A DNA stretch of 64,000 nucleotides from Streptomyces sp. NK15101 (GCF_020400725.1 NZ_JAINVG010000001.1:1-64000); one strand, 5' to 3'. Positions 28,801-37,950 are shown, counted from the first letter of the stretch. The notes: generated by a model not told the origin, from the letters alone. Made by a program: numbers and translations.

Positions 28801-29420
28801 AGGAGGTCCTCGCGGACCCGGTGCTCGATCTCGATGCCGTGGTCCATCAGCTCCAGGAAGTAGCGGTCCTTGCCGAAGATGTCCTGGTACTCGGAGGCGG
28901 ACTTCAGGGCCTCGTCGAACTGGCCGAGGCGCAGCCGGGTCTGGAGCTCGCCGGAGGGGCAGCCGGTGGAGGCGATCAGGCCCTCGGACCACTGGGAGAT
29001 GGTCTCCTTGTCCATCCGGGGCCACTTCTGCAGCCAGCCCTCGGCGTAGGCGTCGGAGGAGAGCTTGAAGAGGTTGTGCAGGCCGGTGGCGTTCGCCGCC
29101 CAGATGGTCTTGTGGGTGTAACCGCCGGAACCGGAGACGTCGTCCTTCTTCTGGTGCGGCTGGCCCCACTGGATCTTCCGCTTGTTGCGCCGGGACTCCG
29201 GGGCGACGTAGGCCTCGATGCCGATGATCGGCGTGACCCCGGCCTTCTTCGCCGAGTGGAAGAAGTCGTACGCCCCGTGCAGGTTGCCGTGGTCGGACAT
29301 GGCGATGTGGGTCATGCCCATCTCGTTGCACGCGTTGAACATGTCCTTCAGCCGCGCGGCACCGTCCAGCAGCGAGTACTGGGTGTGGACGTGGAGGTGC
29401 GTGAAGGGCGGCTTGGTCAC
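25881..29420 (-). CDS. dnaE: DNA polymerase III alpha subunit
   Basis: A 1179-aa replicative polymerase, the normal length for the actinobacterial DnaE1 type. The N-terminal PHP domain starts HLHVHTQYSLLDGA. The palm carries the catalytic acidic cluster PDVDIDFDE at about residues 415-423. The fingers, helix-hairpin-helix and beta-clamp-binding region (EGQFDLFG) follow, and a C-terminal OB domain includes GGIISGLQRKMTKQG. The GTG start (VTKPPFTHLH) has GGAGG at good spacing. It is monocistronic, with a terminator at its end. Confidence 0.98.
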   Translation of the reverse strand: MTKPPFTHLHVHTQYSLLDGAARLKDMFNACNEMGMTHIAMSDHGNLHGAYDFFHSAKKAGVTPIIGIEAYVAPESRRNKRKIQWGQPHQKKDDVSGSGGYTHKTIWAANATGLHNLFKLSSDAYAEGWLQKWPRMDKETISQWSEGLIASTGCPSGELQTRLRLGQFDEALKSASEYQDIFGKDRYFLELMDHGIEIEHRVREDLLRIGKKLGIPPLVTNDSHYTYAHEATAHDALLCIQTGKNLSDPDRFKFDGTGYYLKSTDEMYAIDSSDAWQEGCANTLLVAEQVDTTGMFEAKNLMPKFDIPEGYTEVTWFREETMRGMHRRFPNGIPEDRMKQVEYEMDTIISMGFPGYFLVVADFIMWAKKQGIAVGPGRGSAAGSIVAYAMGITDLDPIPHGLIFERFLNPERISMPDVDIDFDERRRVEVIRYVTEKYGSDKVAMIGTYGKIKAKNAIKDSARVLGYPYAMGDRLTKAMPADVLGKGIDLDGITNPSHPRYSEAGEIRAMYENEPDVKKVIDTAKGVEGLVRQMGVHAAGVIMSSEPIVDHAPIWVRHTDGVTITQWDYPQCESLGLLKMDFLGLRNLTIMDDAVKMVKANKGIELDLLALPLDDPKTFELLQRGDTLGVFQFDGGPMRSLLRLMKPDNFEDISAVSALYRPGPMGMNSHTNYALRKNGQQEITPIHPELEEPLKEVLDVTYGLIVYQEQVQKAAQIIAGYSLGEADILRRVMGKKKPDELAKNFTIFQAGAKKNGYSDEAIQALWDVLVPFAGYAFNKAHSAAYGLVSYWTAYLKANHPAEYMAGLLTSVKDDKDKSAVYLNECRRMGIKVLPPNVNESESNFAAQGDDVILFGLSAIRNVGTNVVESIIKTRKAKGKYSSFPDFLDKVEAVVCNKRTVESLIKAGAFDEMGHTRKGLVAHHEPMIDNVVAVKRKEAEGQFDLFGGMGDEANDEPGFGLDVEFSDVEWEKSYLLAQEREMLGLYVSDHPLFGIEHVLSDKTDAAISQLTGGEHGDGAVVTIGGIISGLQRKMTKQGNAWAIATVEDLAGSIECMFFPATYQLVSTQLVEDTVVFVKGRLDKREDVPRLVAMELMVPDLSNAGTNAPVVLTIPTVKVTPPMVSRLGEILKHHKGNTEVRIKLQGPRKTTVLRLDRHRVQPDPALFGDLKVLLGPSCLAG

Positions 29421-29588
29421 GGGGGAGGCCTCCGATGAATTTCTGGGGGGACAGCGTGGAAGTCTACGTGGGCCCGCCGACAGGACGCGGGCACTCGGGG
29501 GTACGGTCGCGCGTTGGGAGACAGGGAACACCTGTCCCAATTGTCGTGAACATTCTTGCACCACGCCCTGCACCAGGAGGCACTTCGA

Positions 29589-30914
29589 ATGCCGGTCCCG
29601 CAGCCCACCGCGGCCGAGCGCGGTGAGCACATCCTCGCCGTCTTCGACACCGCCTTCGGCGAGCTCCTCGCCGCCGATCCCGCGGCCTTCCGCGTCAAGT
29701 TCCGGAAGATGGCCGGCTCCGCCTTCGCCTTCTACCGCGGCACCGCGTGCCTGTTCTACGCGGACCTGGAGCAGGAGGCCCACGGCGGCCCGTACCTGGA
29801 CGAGCAGACCGGCCGGGTCTGGATCCACGGCGATCTCCACGCCGAGAACTTCGGCACCTACATGGACGCCAACGGCCGCCTGGTCTTCAACGTCAACGAC
29901 TTCGACGAGGCGTACGTCGGCCCCTTCACCTGGGACCTGAAGCGGCTCGCCGCCTCGCTCGCCCTGATCGGCTACGCGAAGGCGCTCAGCGACGAGCAGA
30001 TCACCCACCTGGTCCGGATCTACGCCGCGTCCTACCGCGAGCGGATCCACGCCCTCGCGGCCGGCGCCAAGGGCGAGGAGGTCCCCGCCTTCACGCTGGA
30101 GACCGCCGACGGGGCACTGCTCGGCGCCCTGCGCGAGGCCCGGGCGCTCACCCGCTTCGGGCTGCTCGACTCGATGACCGAGATCCGCGACTTCGAGCGG
30201 CGCTTCGCGGCGGGCGGCGGCGCCCTCGAGCTGGACGCGGCCACCCGGTACAAGGTCCTCGCGGCCTTCGACGGCTACCTGGAGACCCTGCCGGAGTCCT
30301 CGCTCGCCCGCCCCGACTCGTACCGGGTGAAGGACGTCGTCGGACGGCGCGGGATCGGCATCGGCTCGGCCGGTCTCCCCTCGTACAACATCCTCCTGGA
30401 GGGTCACACCGACGCCCTGGAGAACGACGTCGTGATCTATCTCAAGCAGGCGCAGACCCCGGCGGTCTCGCGGCACATCACGGACGCGGCGGTACGGGAG
30501 TACTTCCGGCACGAGGGGCACCGCACCGTCATCTCGCAGCGGGCGCTCCAGGCGCACGCCGACCCGTGGCTGGGCTGGACGGAGCTGGACGGCGCGGGTC
30601 AGCTGGTCGCCGAGGTGTCGCCGTACGCGGTGGACCTGGACTGGTCGGACATCGACGACGTGGAGGACATCGCGGCCACCGTCGCCGACCTGGGCCGGGC
30701 GACGGCGACGATGCACGCGGCGGCGGACGACTCCAGCGGCCACTCCCTGGTCCCGTTCTCGACGGAGCGGGCCATCGACGCGGCGATCGCCGCCGACGAG
30801 GAGGGCTTCGCCGAGCTCCTGGTGGACTTCGCGCACTCCTACGGCGCGCGGGCGCGGGCGGACCACCAGATCTTCGTGGACCTCTTCCGCAACGGCCGGA
30901 TCCCGGGACTGTAG
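29589..30914 (+). CDS. DUF2252 protein (kinase-like fold)
   Basis: A 441-aa protein of the DUF2252 family. It shows a phosphotransferase-type catalytic loop HGDLHAENFG (residues 80-89) and a metal motif NDFDEAY (103-109), as in aminoglycoside-kinase-like folds. Downstream, RRGIGIGSAGLPSYNILLEG and NDVVIYLKQAQ resemble the glycine-rich and lysine elements, in circularly different order. Substrate is unknown. The ATG has AGGAGG upstream. It is a stand-alone gene divergent from dnaE. Confidence 0.85.
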   Translation: MPVPQPTAAERGEHILAVFDTAFGELLAADPAAFRVKFRKMAGSAFAFYRGTACLFYADLEQEAHGGPYLDEQTGRVWIHGDLHAENFGTYMDANGRLVFNVNDFDEAYVGPFTWDLKRLAASLALIGYAKALSDEQITHLVRIYAASYRERIHALAAGAKGEEVPAFTLETADGALLGALREARALTRFGLLDSMTEIRDFERRFAAGGGALELDAATRYKVLAAFDGYLETLPESSLARPDSYRVKDVVGRRGIGIGSAGLPSYNILLEGHTDALENDVVIYLKQAQTPAVSRHITDAAVREYFRHEGHRTVISQRALQAHADPWLGWTELDGAGQLVAEVSPYAVDLDWSDIDDVEDIAATVADLGRATATMHAAADDSSGHSLVPFSTERAIDAAIAADEEGFAELLVDFAHSYGARARADHQIFVDLFRNGRIPGL

Positions 30915-30966
30915 GGGCCGGTGGGATCGTCCACAGGTTCCTTTTAAGGACCCCTTACGGGCCCGC

Positions 30967-31671
30967 ATGGGACACTCCACGACGATGGACATGGCAGGGA
31001 CGCAGCTGAGGGCGCTGCGGGCGGCGTTCTTCACGGCACTGGTCGTGACGCTGTCCGTGGCGTCCCACGTGCTGCTCTCCCGCGTGCCGCTGCCGCTGGG
31101 CACGGTCGTCCCGGTCGCGGTCGCCGTCTTCGCCGTGGCGTACGCGCTGGCCGGCCGCGAGCGTGGCCTCGGCCCGATCGCCGGGCTCCTCGTCCCGCTG
31201 GAGCTGGCCGCCGACACCCTCTTCACCAGCGGTCAGGCGGTCTGTTACGGCCCCGCCGGCGGCCCGGTCGCCGGTTCGCTGCGCTCGGTGGGCGTGGAGG
31301 TGTTCTGCGGCGGCGCCGTGGGCACGCCGCTGCCCGGTGTGGTGACCCCGGAGAGCGGGAGCGCGGCCGCCCTGCTCGCCTCCCCGGACCCGGCGCTGCC
31401 CTGGCTGCTGCTCCTGGCCCATGTGGGCGTGGGGCTCTCGGCCGCCTGCTGGCTGCGCGGCGGCGAGCGGGCGCTCGCCCGGCTGCTCCGCGCGGTGGAG
31501 GCCTTCGCGTTCCGGCCGCTGCTGCTCGTGGCGGCCTTCTTCCGGGCCGGCGGTCCGGCGCCGGCGCGGACCGGCCGGCCCGTCGAGCGGCCCCGGTCCT
31601 CCCGCGCCCGGCTCCTCGTGCACTCCGTCGGGCGGCGGGGGCCGCCGCGTCCGGTGCCCGCTCTCGTCTGA
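30967..31671 (+). CDS. Uncharacterised integral membrane protein upstream of a DsbA-like gene
   Basis: A 234-aa protein with four or five membrane segments (near residues 18-38, 43-62, 68-85, 141-160 and 178-192) and a basic Pro/Arg C-terminal tail. Extracytoplasmic loops contain cysteines (AVCYGPAGG, VEVFCGGAVG). It ends 53 bp before a DsbA-like gene on the same strand. A redox partnership with that protein is possible but not shown by any motif. The start may be a few codons further in (MDMAGTQ). Confidence 0.7.
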   Translation: MGHSTTMDMAGTQLRALRAAFFTALVVTLSVASHVLLSRVPLPLGTVVPVAVAVFAVAYALAGRERGLGPIAGLLVPLELAADTLFTSGQAVCYGPAGGPVAGSLRSVGVEVFCGGAVGTPLPGVVTPESGSAAALLASPDPALPWLLLLAHVGVGLSAACWLRGGERALARLLRAVEAFAFRPLLLVAAFFRAGGPAPARTGRPVERPRSSRARLLVHSVGRRGPPRPVPALV

Positions 31672-31724
31672 GCGGCCCCGACGCGTCCCCCTGCCTTTCC
31701 CCACCTTTCACGGAGATCACGATC

Positions 31725-32540
31725 ATGAGTGCACGCAACAGCCACGCCAACAAGGTCGCCGCCCGCGAGCGACTGCGCGAGGAGCGCGAGCGCCAGGCGA
31801 AGAAGGACCGGGCGCGCCGACAGCTCGTCGTCGGCGTCTCGGCCGTGGCCGTCCTGGCCGCCGCCGGCGGCATCGGCTTCGCGGTCGTCCAGTCGAACAA
31901 GCCCTCCCACTGGGAGTCGGTGGCCGACGCGAAGACCGTGAAGGCCCCGAAGAACACCACGGGCACGAACGGCACGACCGTCGTCATAGGCAAGGACTCC
32001 GCGAAGAAGACCCTGGAGCTGTACGAGGACTCGCGCTGCCCGGTCTGCGCGACCTTCGAGCAGAGCGTGGGCTCCACCGTCGAGAAGGACGTCGCGGCCG
32101 GCAAGTACAAGATCAAGTACGTCGGCGCCACCTTCATCGACAACGGCGTCCCGGGCGAGGGCTCGAAGAACGCCCTCTCGGCGCTCGGCGCCGCGCTGGA
32201 CGTGAGCCCGGAGGCCTTCCTCAAGTACAAGTCGGCCCTCTACTCCACGAAGTTCCACCCGGAGGAGAAGGACGACAAGTTCGCCAAGGACTCCTACCTC
32301 CTGGAGGTGGCGGACTCGGTCCCGGCCCTCAAGGGCAACGCCGAGTTCAGGAAGAACGTCGAGGACGGCACCTTCGACGCGTGGGCGATGAAGATGTCGA
32401 AGGCCTTCGACGCCAGCGGGGTGCAGGGCACCCCGACGCTGAAGATGGACGGCAAGACCGTCACGGTCCAGGGCACGGACAACCCGCCCATGACGGTGGC
32501 CGAGTTCGACACGGCGATCGACGCGGCCCTCAAGGCCTGA
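31725..32540 (+). CDS. Membrane-anchored DsbA-family protein
   Basis: A 271-aa protein with a cytoplasmic Arg/Glu-rich N-terminus (residues 1-35), a single membrane segment (about 36-54), and an extracytoplasmic thioredoxin-like domain. The redox motif is CPVC in EDSRCPVCATFE at about residues 101-112; VQGTPTLKMDG is the cis-proline loop. Same layout as the protein at 291-1142 but distinct in sequence. Likely a thiol-disulfide exchange protein for exported substrates. A terminator follows. Confidence 0.88.
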   Translation: MSARNSHANKVAARERLREERERQAKKDRARRQLVVGVSAVAVLAAAGGIGFAVVQSNKPSHWESVADAKTVKAPKNTTGTNGTTVVIGKDSAKKTLELYEDSRCPVCATFEQSVGSTVEKDVAAGKYKIKYVGATFIDNGVPGEGSKNALSALGAALDVSPEAFLKYKSALYSTKFHPEEKDDKFAKDSYLLEVADSVPALKGNAEFRKNVEDGTFDAWAMKMSKAFDASGVQGTPTLKMDGKTVTVQGTDNPPMTVAEFDTAIDAALKA

Positions 32541-32560
32541 CGCCACATCCGGCACGTGAC

Positions 32561-32596
32561 GCCTCGGCCCCGGACCGTGCGGTCCGGGGCCGAGGC
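32561..32596 (+). terminator. Terminator after the DsbA-like gene
   Basis: A perfect 16-bp stem, GCCTCGGCCCCGGACC / GGTCCGGGGCCGAGGC, with a 4-base loop, 20 bp after the stop. Confidence 0.9.
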
Positions 32597-32601
32597 GCTT
32601 C

Positions 32602-32661
32602 CGGGACCGGGCGTCATGGAACCGGGCTTTACGGGACCGGGCGTCACGGAACCCGGCGTCC
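32602..32661. repeat. Two-copy ~31-bp direct repeat
   Basis: GGACCGGGCGTCA followed by GGAACC occurs twice in tandem with small differences. It lies between the terminator and the phoD promoter region, in non-coding DNA. Confidence 0.5.
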
Positions 32662-32676
32662 TCCTGACGACGAGTG

Positions 32677-32697
32677 GGCGAACTTCCGGAATTCGCC
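32677..32697. promoter_or_regulatory. Inverted repeat upstream of phoD-like gene
   Basis: GGCGAA-N9-TTCGCC, perfect, about 40 bp before the start. PHO boxes in Streptomyces are direct repeats related to GTTCACC; the GTTCGCC-like half here is only suggestive. Confidence 0.35.
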
Positions 32698-32734
32698 TGC
32701 CCCTCGGGCGTACCCGTCAGTAATCTGACTGCCC

Positions 32735-34384
32735 GTGACCAGTCGTTTCATATCCCCTGCCCCCACCCGGCGTTCGGTCGTCAAGGCCGCCGCCGCCACC
32801 GCCGCCGTCGGGCCCGCGCTCCTGGGCGCGGCCTCCCCGGCGCTCGCGGACACCGGTGTCCCCGCCTTCCTCCACGGCGTCGCCTCCGGCGACCCGCTGC
32901 CCGACGGCGTCCTGCTCTGGACGCGCGTCACCCCCGTCCCCGAGGCCGTGCCCGGATCCGGCCTCGGCCCCGACGTCCGGGTCGGCTGGGAACTCGCCGA
33001 GGACCGCGGCTTCGCCCGGGTCGTCGCCTCCGGCACCACCACCGCGAGCGCCGCGTCCGACCACACGGTGAAGGCCGACGTCCGGGGCCTGCGCCCGGCC
33101 ACCGCCTACTGGTTCCGCTTCACCGTGGGCACCGTCGTCTCCCCCGCCGCCCGCACCCGCACCGCGCCCGCCGCCGACGCCGCCGTGCCCGGTGTCCGCT
33201 TCGGCGTGGTCTCCTGCGCGAACTGGGAGTCCGGTCACTTCTCCGCGTACCGCCATCTCGCGGCCCGCTCCGACCTGGACGCGGTCCTCCACCTCGGCGA
33301 CTACCTGTACGAGTACGCCACCGGCGCCTACCCCGAGGCGAAGTACGTCGTCCGGCAGCACGAGCCGCGCCACGAGATCGTCTCGCTCGCCGACTACCGC
33401 ACCCGGCACGGGAAGTACAAGACGGACGCCGACCTCCAGGCGCTGCACGCGGCGCACCCGGTGATCGCCATCTGGGACGACCACGAGTTCGCCAACGACG
33501 CATGGTCGGGCGGGGCCGAGAACCACACCCCGGGCGCCGAGGGCGAGTGGGCGGCCCGGGTGGCCGCCGCGAAGCAGGCCTACTTCGAGTGGATGCCGGT
33601 CCGCGCCTCCACGGAGGGCACGGTCTTCCGGCGGCTGCGCTTCGGCAGGCTGGCCGATCTGCATCTGCTCGACCTGCGTTCGTTCCGGTCCACGCCGGCG
33701 AAGACGGGCAGCGGCACGGTCGACGACCCGGAGCGGAGCATCACCGGCCGCGCGCAGCTGGACTGGCTCAAGGCCGGGCTCGCCGGTTCGGACGCGACCT
33801 GGCAGCTGGTCGGCACCTCGGTGATGATCTCGCCGGTCGCCTTCGGCTCGCTGCCGGCGTACCTCCTGGAGCCGCTCGCCGAGTTGCTCGGTCTGCCGAA
33901 GGAGGGGATCGCGGTCAACGTCGACCAGTGGGACGGCTACACCGACGACCGCAAGGAGCTGCTCGCGCACCTGACCGCACGGGCGATCCGGAACACGGTC
34001 TTCCTGACCGGTGACATCCACATGGCCTGGGCCAACGACGTGCCGGTGAAGGCGGCGACGTATCCGCTCTCGGAGGCGACGGCGACCGAGTTCGTGGTCA
34101 CCTCGGTGACCTCGGACAACCTGGACGACCTGCTGCACGTGGCACCGGGCACGCTCTCGGTGGTGGCGGCGGGCGCCGTGAGGGCCGCCAACCGCCATGT
34201 GAAGTGGGTGGACATGGACCACCACGGGTACGGAGTGCTCGACGTGACCGCCGCGCGCTCGCAGATGGACTACTACACGGTCTCCGACAAGACGGATCCG
34301 GCCGCGACGACGGCCTGGGCGCGCTCGTACCGGACGCTGAGCGGAACGCAGCGTGTCGAGCGGGTGTACCAGCCGGTGCTGTGA
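32735..34384 (+). CDS. phoD: Tat-exported PhoD-type alkaline phosphatase
   Basis: A 549-aa metallophosphatase. The N-terminus has a twin-arginine signal ([17 protein letters not shown]) cleaved near ALADTG. A fibronectin-like N-terminal domain ([19 protein letters not shown]) precedes the catalytic domain with HLGDYLYEY (about 186), [11 protein letters not shown] and [10 protein letters not shown], the metal ligands of PhoD enzymes. It hydrolyses phosphate mono- or diesters outside the cell, probably using Ca/Fe as in the family. It is likely phosphate-regulated, although I cannot see a convincing PHO box pair. GTG start. Confidence 0.92.
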   Translation: MTSRFISPAPTRRSVVKAAAATAAVGPALLGAASPALADTGVPAFLHGVASGDPLPDGVLLWTRVTPVPEAVPGSGLGPDVRVGWELAEDRGFARVVASGTTTASAASDHTVKADVRGLRPATAYWFRFTVGTVVSPAARTRTAPAADAAVPGVRFGVVSCANWESGHFSAYRHLAARSDLDAVLHLGDYLYEYATGAYPEAKYVVRQHEPRHEIVSLADYRTRHGKYKTDADLQALHAAHPVIAIWDDHEFANDAWSGGAENHTPGAEGEWAARVAAAKQAYFEWMPVRASTEGTVFRRLRFGRLADLHLLDLRSFRSTPAKTGSGTVDDPERSITGRAQLDWLKAGLAGSDATWQLVGTSVMISPVAFGSLPAYLLEPLAELLGLPKEGIAVNVDQWDGYTDDRKELLAHLTARAIRNTVFLTGDIHMAWANDVPVKAATYPLSEATATEFVVTSVTSDNLDDLLHVAPGTLSVVAAGAVRAANRHVKWVDMDHHGYGVLDVTAARSQMDYYTVSDKTDPAATTAWARSYRTLSGTQRVERVYQPVL

Positions 34385-34680
34385 TCGTCATCTGAGGGGC
34401 GATTTTCAGCCATGATCTCTTCTGTTAACGGGAGATCACACGGCTACGGCGGGTGGCGAGTTTTGGAGATCGAATCCGGACACACCACCCGCCTCTGTCA
34501 CTCCACCTGTTACGTCGAGGTCTCAAACTCCGGAACAGGCGCAAGAATTTCTTCCCGATGACCCGAATTGCCCCATGGATGATTGGGCCTGATCACTTCT
34601 CAACGGCGGCTGACATGGACGCGTAATCTCCCCGGCGTGGCGAGGAAGTTCCTCACCAGCACCCCCCACGAGGAGTCACC
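34385..34680 (+). promoter_or_regulatory. Non-coding control region of the secreted metalloprotease
   Basis: A 296-bp stretch with no supported gene and a lower GC content than its surroundings (for example GCGATTTTCAGCC and GAATTTCTTCCCGATG). GGAGATC occurs twice (about 34430 and 34467). A ribosome-binding site ACGAGGAG precedes the GTG at 34681. I see no named operator. Confidence 0.4.
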
Positions 34681-35682
34681 GTGCGTGCTCTTGTCCGCAT
34701 ATCCCCGCGTATGTCGCGTCGGATGCTCGGCACCGCCGTCATGGCCGGAACCCTGGCCCTGGCCCCGCTGTCCGCCCCGGTCGCCACCGGAGCGGCCACC
34801 ACCCTGGCCGGCGCGTCCGCCGAGGAGTGCGCGGACGGCACGGCGACCCTGTCCGGCGCCCGCAAGGAGCGCGGCGCCGACAGCCACGCCGCCGAGCCGA
34901 ACGAGATCACGGCCGCCAAGGCCAAGGCCATGGACGACGACCTGAAGAAGAAGCTGGCCGCGGCCCGCTCCGAGGGCCGTCTCAGCGCCACCGCCGGCGC
35001 CGCGGCCGTGGTGAACATCCCCGTCTACTTCCACGTGATCCACTCGGGCACGACGGGCAAGCTCTCCGCCACCCAGATCCAGAACCAGATGAACGTCCTG
35101 AACGCCGCCTACGCGGGCCAGGGCACCGGCAACGTGAACACCAACTTCCAGTTCACGCTGGCCGCGACCGACTACACGGACAACGCCACCTGGTACAACC
35201 TGTCCTCCGGCTCCACCGCCGAGAAGCAGATGAAGCAGACCCTCCGCAAGGGCGGCGCCGGCGCGCTGAACTTCTACACCGCCAACCTCGGCGGCGGCCT
35301 CCTCGGCTGGGCGACCTTCCCGTCCTCGTACAACTCCAACCCGTCCATGGACGGTGTCGTCGTCCTCGACTCCTCGCTCCCGGGCGGCTCGGCCGCGAAC
35401 TACAACGAGGGCGACACCGCCACGCACGAGGTCGGCCACTGGATGGGCCTGTACCACACCTTCCAGGGCGGCTGCACGGGCAACGGCGACTACGTCGCCG
35501 ACACCCCGGCCGAGAAGAGCCCCGCGTACGAGTGCCCGACCGGCCGTGACTCCTGCGCCTCGAAGGCCGGTGTGGACCCGATCCACAACTTCATGGACTA
35601 CACGTACGACGCCTGCATGTACCAGTTCACCGCCGGCCAGGTGGCCCGGATGAACGACGCCTGGGTCGCGTACCGCGCCTGA
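34681..35682 (+). CDS. Secreted zinc metalloprotease (M43/pappalysin type)
   Basis: A 333-aa exported protease. A signal peptide spans about residues 1-38, with an Ala/Glu/Lys-rich propeptide to about 105. The catalytic domain has [11 protein letters not shown] at about 249-259 (three zinc histidines and the catalytic Glu) and a met-turn NFMDYTYD. Cysteine pairs ([24 protein letters not shown]) match pappalysin-like domains. Likely degrades extracellular protein. GTG start with a good ribosome-binding site; terminator downstream. Confidence 0.9.
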   Translation: MRALVRISPRMSRRMLGTAVMAGTLALAPLSAPVATGAATTLAGASAEECADGTATLSGARKERGADSHAAEPNEITAAKAKAMDDDLKKKLAAARSEGRLSATAGAAAVVNIPVYFHVIHSGTTGKLSATQIQNQMNVLNAAYAGQGTGNVNTNFQFTLAATDYTDNATWYNLSSGSTAEKQMKQTLRKGGAGALNFYTANLGGGLLGWATFPSSYNSNPSMDGVVVLDSSLPGGSAANYNEGDTATHEVGHWMGLYHTFQGGCTGNGDYVADTPAEKSPAYECPTGRDSCASKAGVDPIHNFMDYTYDACMYQFTAGQVARMNDAWVAYRA

Positions 35683-35705
35683 CGGTCCGTCCGCAGAGCA
35701 TGAGT

Positions 35706-35735
35706 GTGGCCCCCGGGGAACTCCCCGGGGGCCAC
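35706..35735. terminator. Terminator between converging genes
   Basis: A perfect 14-bp stem, GTGGCCCCCGGGGA / TCCCCGGGGGCCAC, with a 2-base loop, followed on the + strand by ACCCCTTTTCC. It serves the metalloprotease and possibly the converging hydrolase gene. Confidence 0.9.
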
Positions 35736-35754
35736 ACCCCTTTTCCGTACGGCC

Positions 35755-36324
35755 CTACAGCTCGTCGAGGAAGGCGAGCGCCACCGCCCAGGTCCGCTCC
35801 GCCGCCTCCTCGTCCCAGTCGGGGAGCTCCGGGTCCGTGTAGATGTGCCCCGCGCCCCGGTAGCGGTGGACCTCCACCTCCGCCCCGGCCCTGCGCATCT
35901 GGAGGTACCAGGAGGACAGCCAGTCGTCCGTCTCGAAGGGATCGGGCTCGGCCACGTGCAGCTGGACCGGCAGCTCGTCCACCGAGGCGGACTCCGCGAG
36001 GTCCGAGGTGCCGTGGAACAGCAGCAGTCCGCGCGCCTTCTCGTCCCCGAGCGCCAGGGTCTGCGCGATCGAGGCCCCGAGGGAGAGGCCCATGTAGACC
36101 AGGCCCCGCTCGGAGTAGGGGGCGGCGGCCAGGACCGCCCGCTTCAGCAGCTCGTCCTTGCCGATCTCGTCCCGGAGCGCCACTCCCTCCTCCACCGTCT
36201 TGACCGTCCGGCCGTCGTAGAGGTCCGGCGTCCAGACCTGGTGCCCGGCGGCCCGGAGCCGCTCGGCGGCCGCCTCGACGGAAGGGGTCAGCCCGTAGGC
36301 CGAGTGGAAGAGCATGATGTCCAT
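35755..36324 (-). CDS. Dienelactone hydrolase family protein
   Basis: A 189-aa alpha/beta hydrolase. The nucleophile elbow reads GLSLGAS, with the family-typical acid and histidine later (AEPDPFETDDW and GAGHIYTDPELPDWD). In classic dienelactone hydrolases the nucleophile is Cys; here it is Ser, so an esterase-type activity is more likely. Start ATG gives MDIMLFHSAYGLTP; an ATG three codons upstream is possible. Confidence 0.85.
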   Translation of the reverse strand: MDIMLFHSAYGLTPSVEAAAERLRAAGHQVWTPDLYDGRTVKTVEEGVALRDEIGKDELLKRAVLAAAPYSERGLVYMGLSLGASIAQTLALGDEKARGLLLFHGTSDLAESASVDELPVQLHVAEPDPFETDDWLSSWYLQMRRAGAEVEVHRYRGAGHIYTDPELPDWDEEAAERTWAVALAFLDEL

Positions 36325-36363
36325 GCGTCCCATCCTGCCACCCGGCACCGGCGGGGCCGGCCG

Positions 36364-37950
36364 TCAGCGCATGCTGCGCACGTCCAGGTGACGCAGCACC
36401 CGGTCCACCACCTCGGGGTCGGCGCCGGGTTCGCTGCGCGCCGCCAGGACCTCGTGCCGGGCGGCCGACATCAGCTCCCGCTGGATCCGCTGCACCGCCC
36501 TGAACCGCTTCGTCCGCTCCACGAAGGCGGCCCGCCGCTCGTCGTCCACCATGTCGGGGCTGATCCGCGCCCCGATGTCGTACGCCCCGCGCAGCAGCCG
36601 CTCCTGGACCTCCTCGGGAAGCTCCTCGACCTCCTCGATCTCCTTGAGCCTGCGCTTGGCGGCCTTCGCCGCCCGGATCGCGAGCTCTCGCTCCAGGGCG
36701 CGCTCGGCGTCCGCGTCGGCCCGCACCCCGAGCCGTCGGACCAGCCAGGGCAGCGTGAGGCCCTGGAAGACGAGGGTGGCGATGATCACACAGAAGGCGA
36801 TGAAGACGATCTCGTCGCGGCCGGGAAAGGGCGCGCCGTCGTCGGTGCGGAGCGGGATGGCGAGCGCCAGCGCGACCGAGGCCACCCCGCGCATCCCCGC
36901 CCACCACATGACGACGGTCTCCCGCCAGCTCATCGGGATCTCCTCGTCGACGTCCCGGAGCGTGTGCAGCCTCTTCGCCAGCCAGGTGGCGGGAAGCAGC
37001 CACAGCAGCCGGACGCCGACGACCACGCCGACGACGGCGGCGCCCCAGCCGAGCATCTCCCGGCCCCGGCCTTCGGCGACGCCGAAGACGTGGACGAGTT
37101 CCAGGCCGATGAGGCCGAAGGCGATGCCGGTGACGAGGGTGTCGACGACCTGCCAGAAGGTCTGTCCGGCGAGCCGGCCCATGACGTCGTCCGCGTCGGC
37201 CGCGTGCTCGGCCAGGAAGAGCGCGGTGAGCAGGACGGCGAGGACGCCGGAGCCGTGCAGCTCCTCGGCGATGACGTAGCTCACGAAGGGGACGAGGAGG
37301 GTGAGGCCGGTCTGCAGGGTGGCGTCGCCGAGGAGTCCGATGAGCTTGTTGGCGAGCCAGCCGAGCGCCAGGCCGACGGCCACGGCGACCACGGCGGAGA
37401 GCGCGAACTGGCCGAGCGCCTCGGGCCAGGAGAAGGAGCCGCTGACGACGGCGGCGATCGCCACGTGGTAGAGGACGATCGCGGTGACGTCGTTGAAGAG
37501 CCCCTCGCCCTCCAGGATCGACACCAGCCGGCGGGGCAGCCCCAGCGAGCCGGCCACGGCGGTCGCGGCGACCGGGTCCGGCGGCGCGACGAGGGCGCCG
37601 AGCGCGAGGGCGGCGGCCAGCGGGAGGCCGGGCACGAGCGAGTGCGCGACCGCGCCGACGGCGGCGGTGGTGACGAAGACCAGGGCGACCGCGAGCAGGA
37701 AGATGGGGCGTCTGTTGGCCGCGAACTGCCGCCAGGAGGTCCGCTGCACGGAGGCGTACAGCAGGGGCGGCAGCACCAGCGGGAGGATGAACTCCGGCGG
37801 GATCTCGACGTTCGGCACGAAGGGCAGGAAGGCCAGCACGATCCCGACGAGGGTCATCAGGACCGGCGCGGGGAGCCCGAGCCGCTCACCGAGGGGCACG
37901 GTGAGCAGGGCGCCGAGAAGCAGCAGGAAGAGCAGGGCGAGCTGGTCCAC
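36364..37950 (-). CDS. Na+/H+ antiporter (CPA1 family)
   Basis: A 528-aa membrane protein with about 12 membrane segments and a 110-residue charged, helical C-terminal tail. The ion-binding motifs PPDPVAATAV and EGEGLFNDVTAIVLY are intact. It exchanges sodium (or potassium) for protons at the cytoplasmic membrane. The GTG start (VDQLALLFLLLLG) is chosen for its GGAGGGG five bases upstream; the longer ORF lacks such a site. Confidence 0.93.
   Translation of the reverse strand: MDQLALLFLLLLGALLTVPLGERLGLPAPVLMTLVGIVLAFLPFVPNVEIPPEFILPLVLPPLLYASVQRTSWRQFAANRRPIFLLAVALVFVTTAAVGAVAHSLVPGLPLAAALALGALVAPPDPVAATAVAGSLGLPRRLVSILEGEGLFNDVTAIVLYHVAIAAVVSGSFSWPEALGQFALSAVVAVAVGLALGWLANKLIGLLGDATLQTGLTLLVPFVSYVIAEELHGSGVLAVLLTALFLAEHAADADDVMGRLAGQTFWQVVDTLVTGIAFGLIGLELVHVFGVAEGRGREMLGWGAAVVGVVVGVRLLWLLPATWLAKRLHTLRDVDEEIPMSWRETVVMWWAGMRGVASVALALAIPLRTDDGAPFPGRDEIVFIAFCVIIATLVFQGLTLPWLVRRLGVRADADAERALERELAIRAAKAAKRRLKEIEEVEELPEEVQERLLRGAYDIGARISPDMVDDERRAAFVERTKRFRAVQRIQRELMSAARHEVLAARSEPGADPEVVDRVLRHLDVRSMR

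Noticed and set aside
25860..29438. 1192-codon open frame on the + strand opposite dnaE
   Set aside because: It is the antisense shadow of dnaE: high third-position GC in dnaE keeps the opposite frame open. The translation is Val/Asp/Gly/Leu-rich with no domain, while dnaE has all its motifs.
32677..32697. PHO box for the phoD-like gene
   Set aside because: PHO boxes are direct 11-bp repeats of GTTCACC type; this is an inverted repeat with only one loosely similar half, so it is listed only as an inverted repeat.
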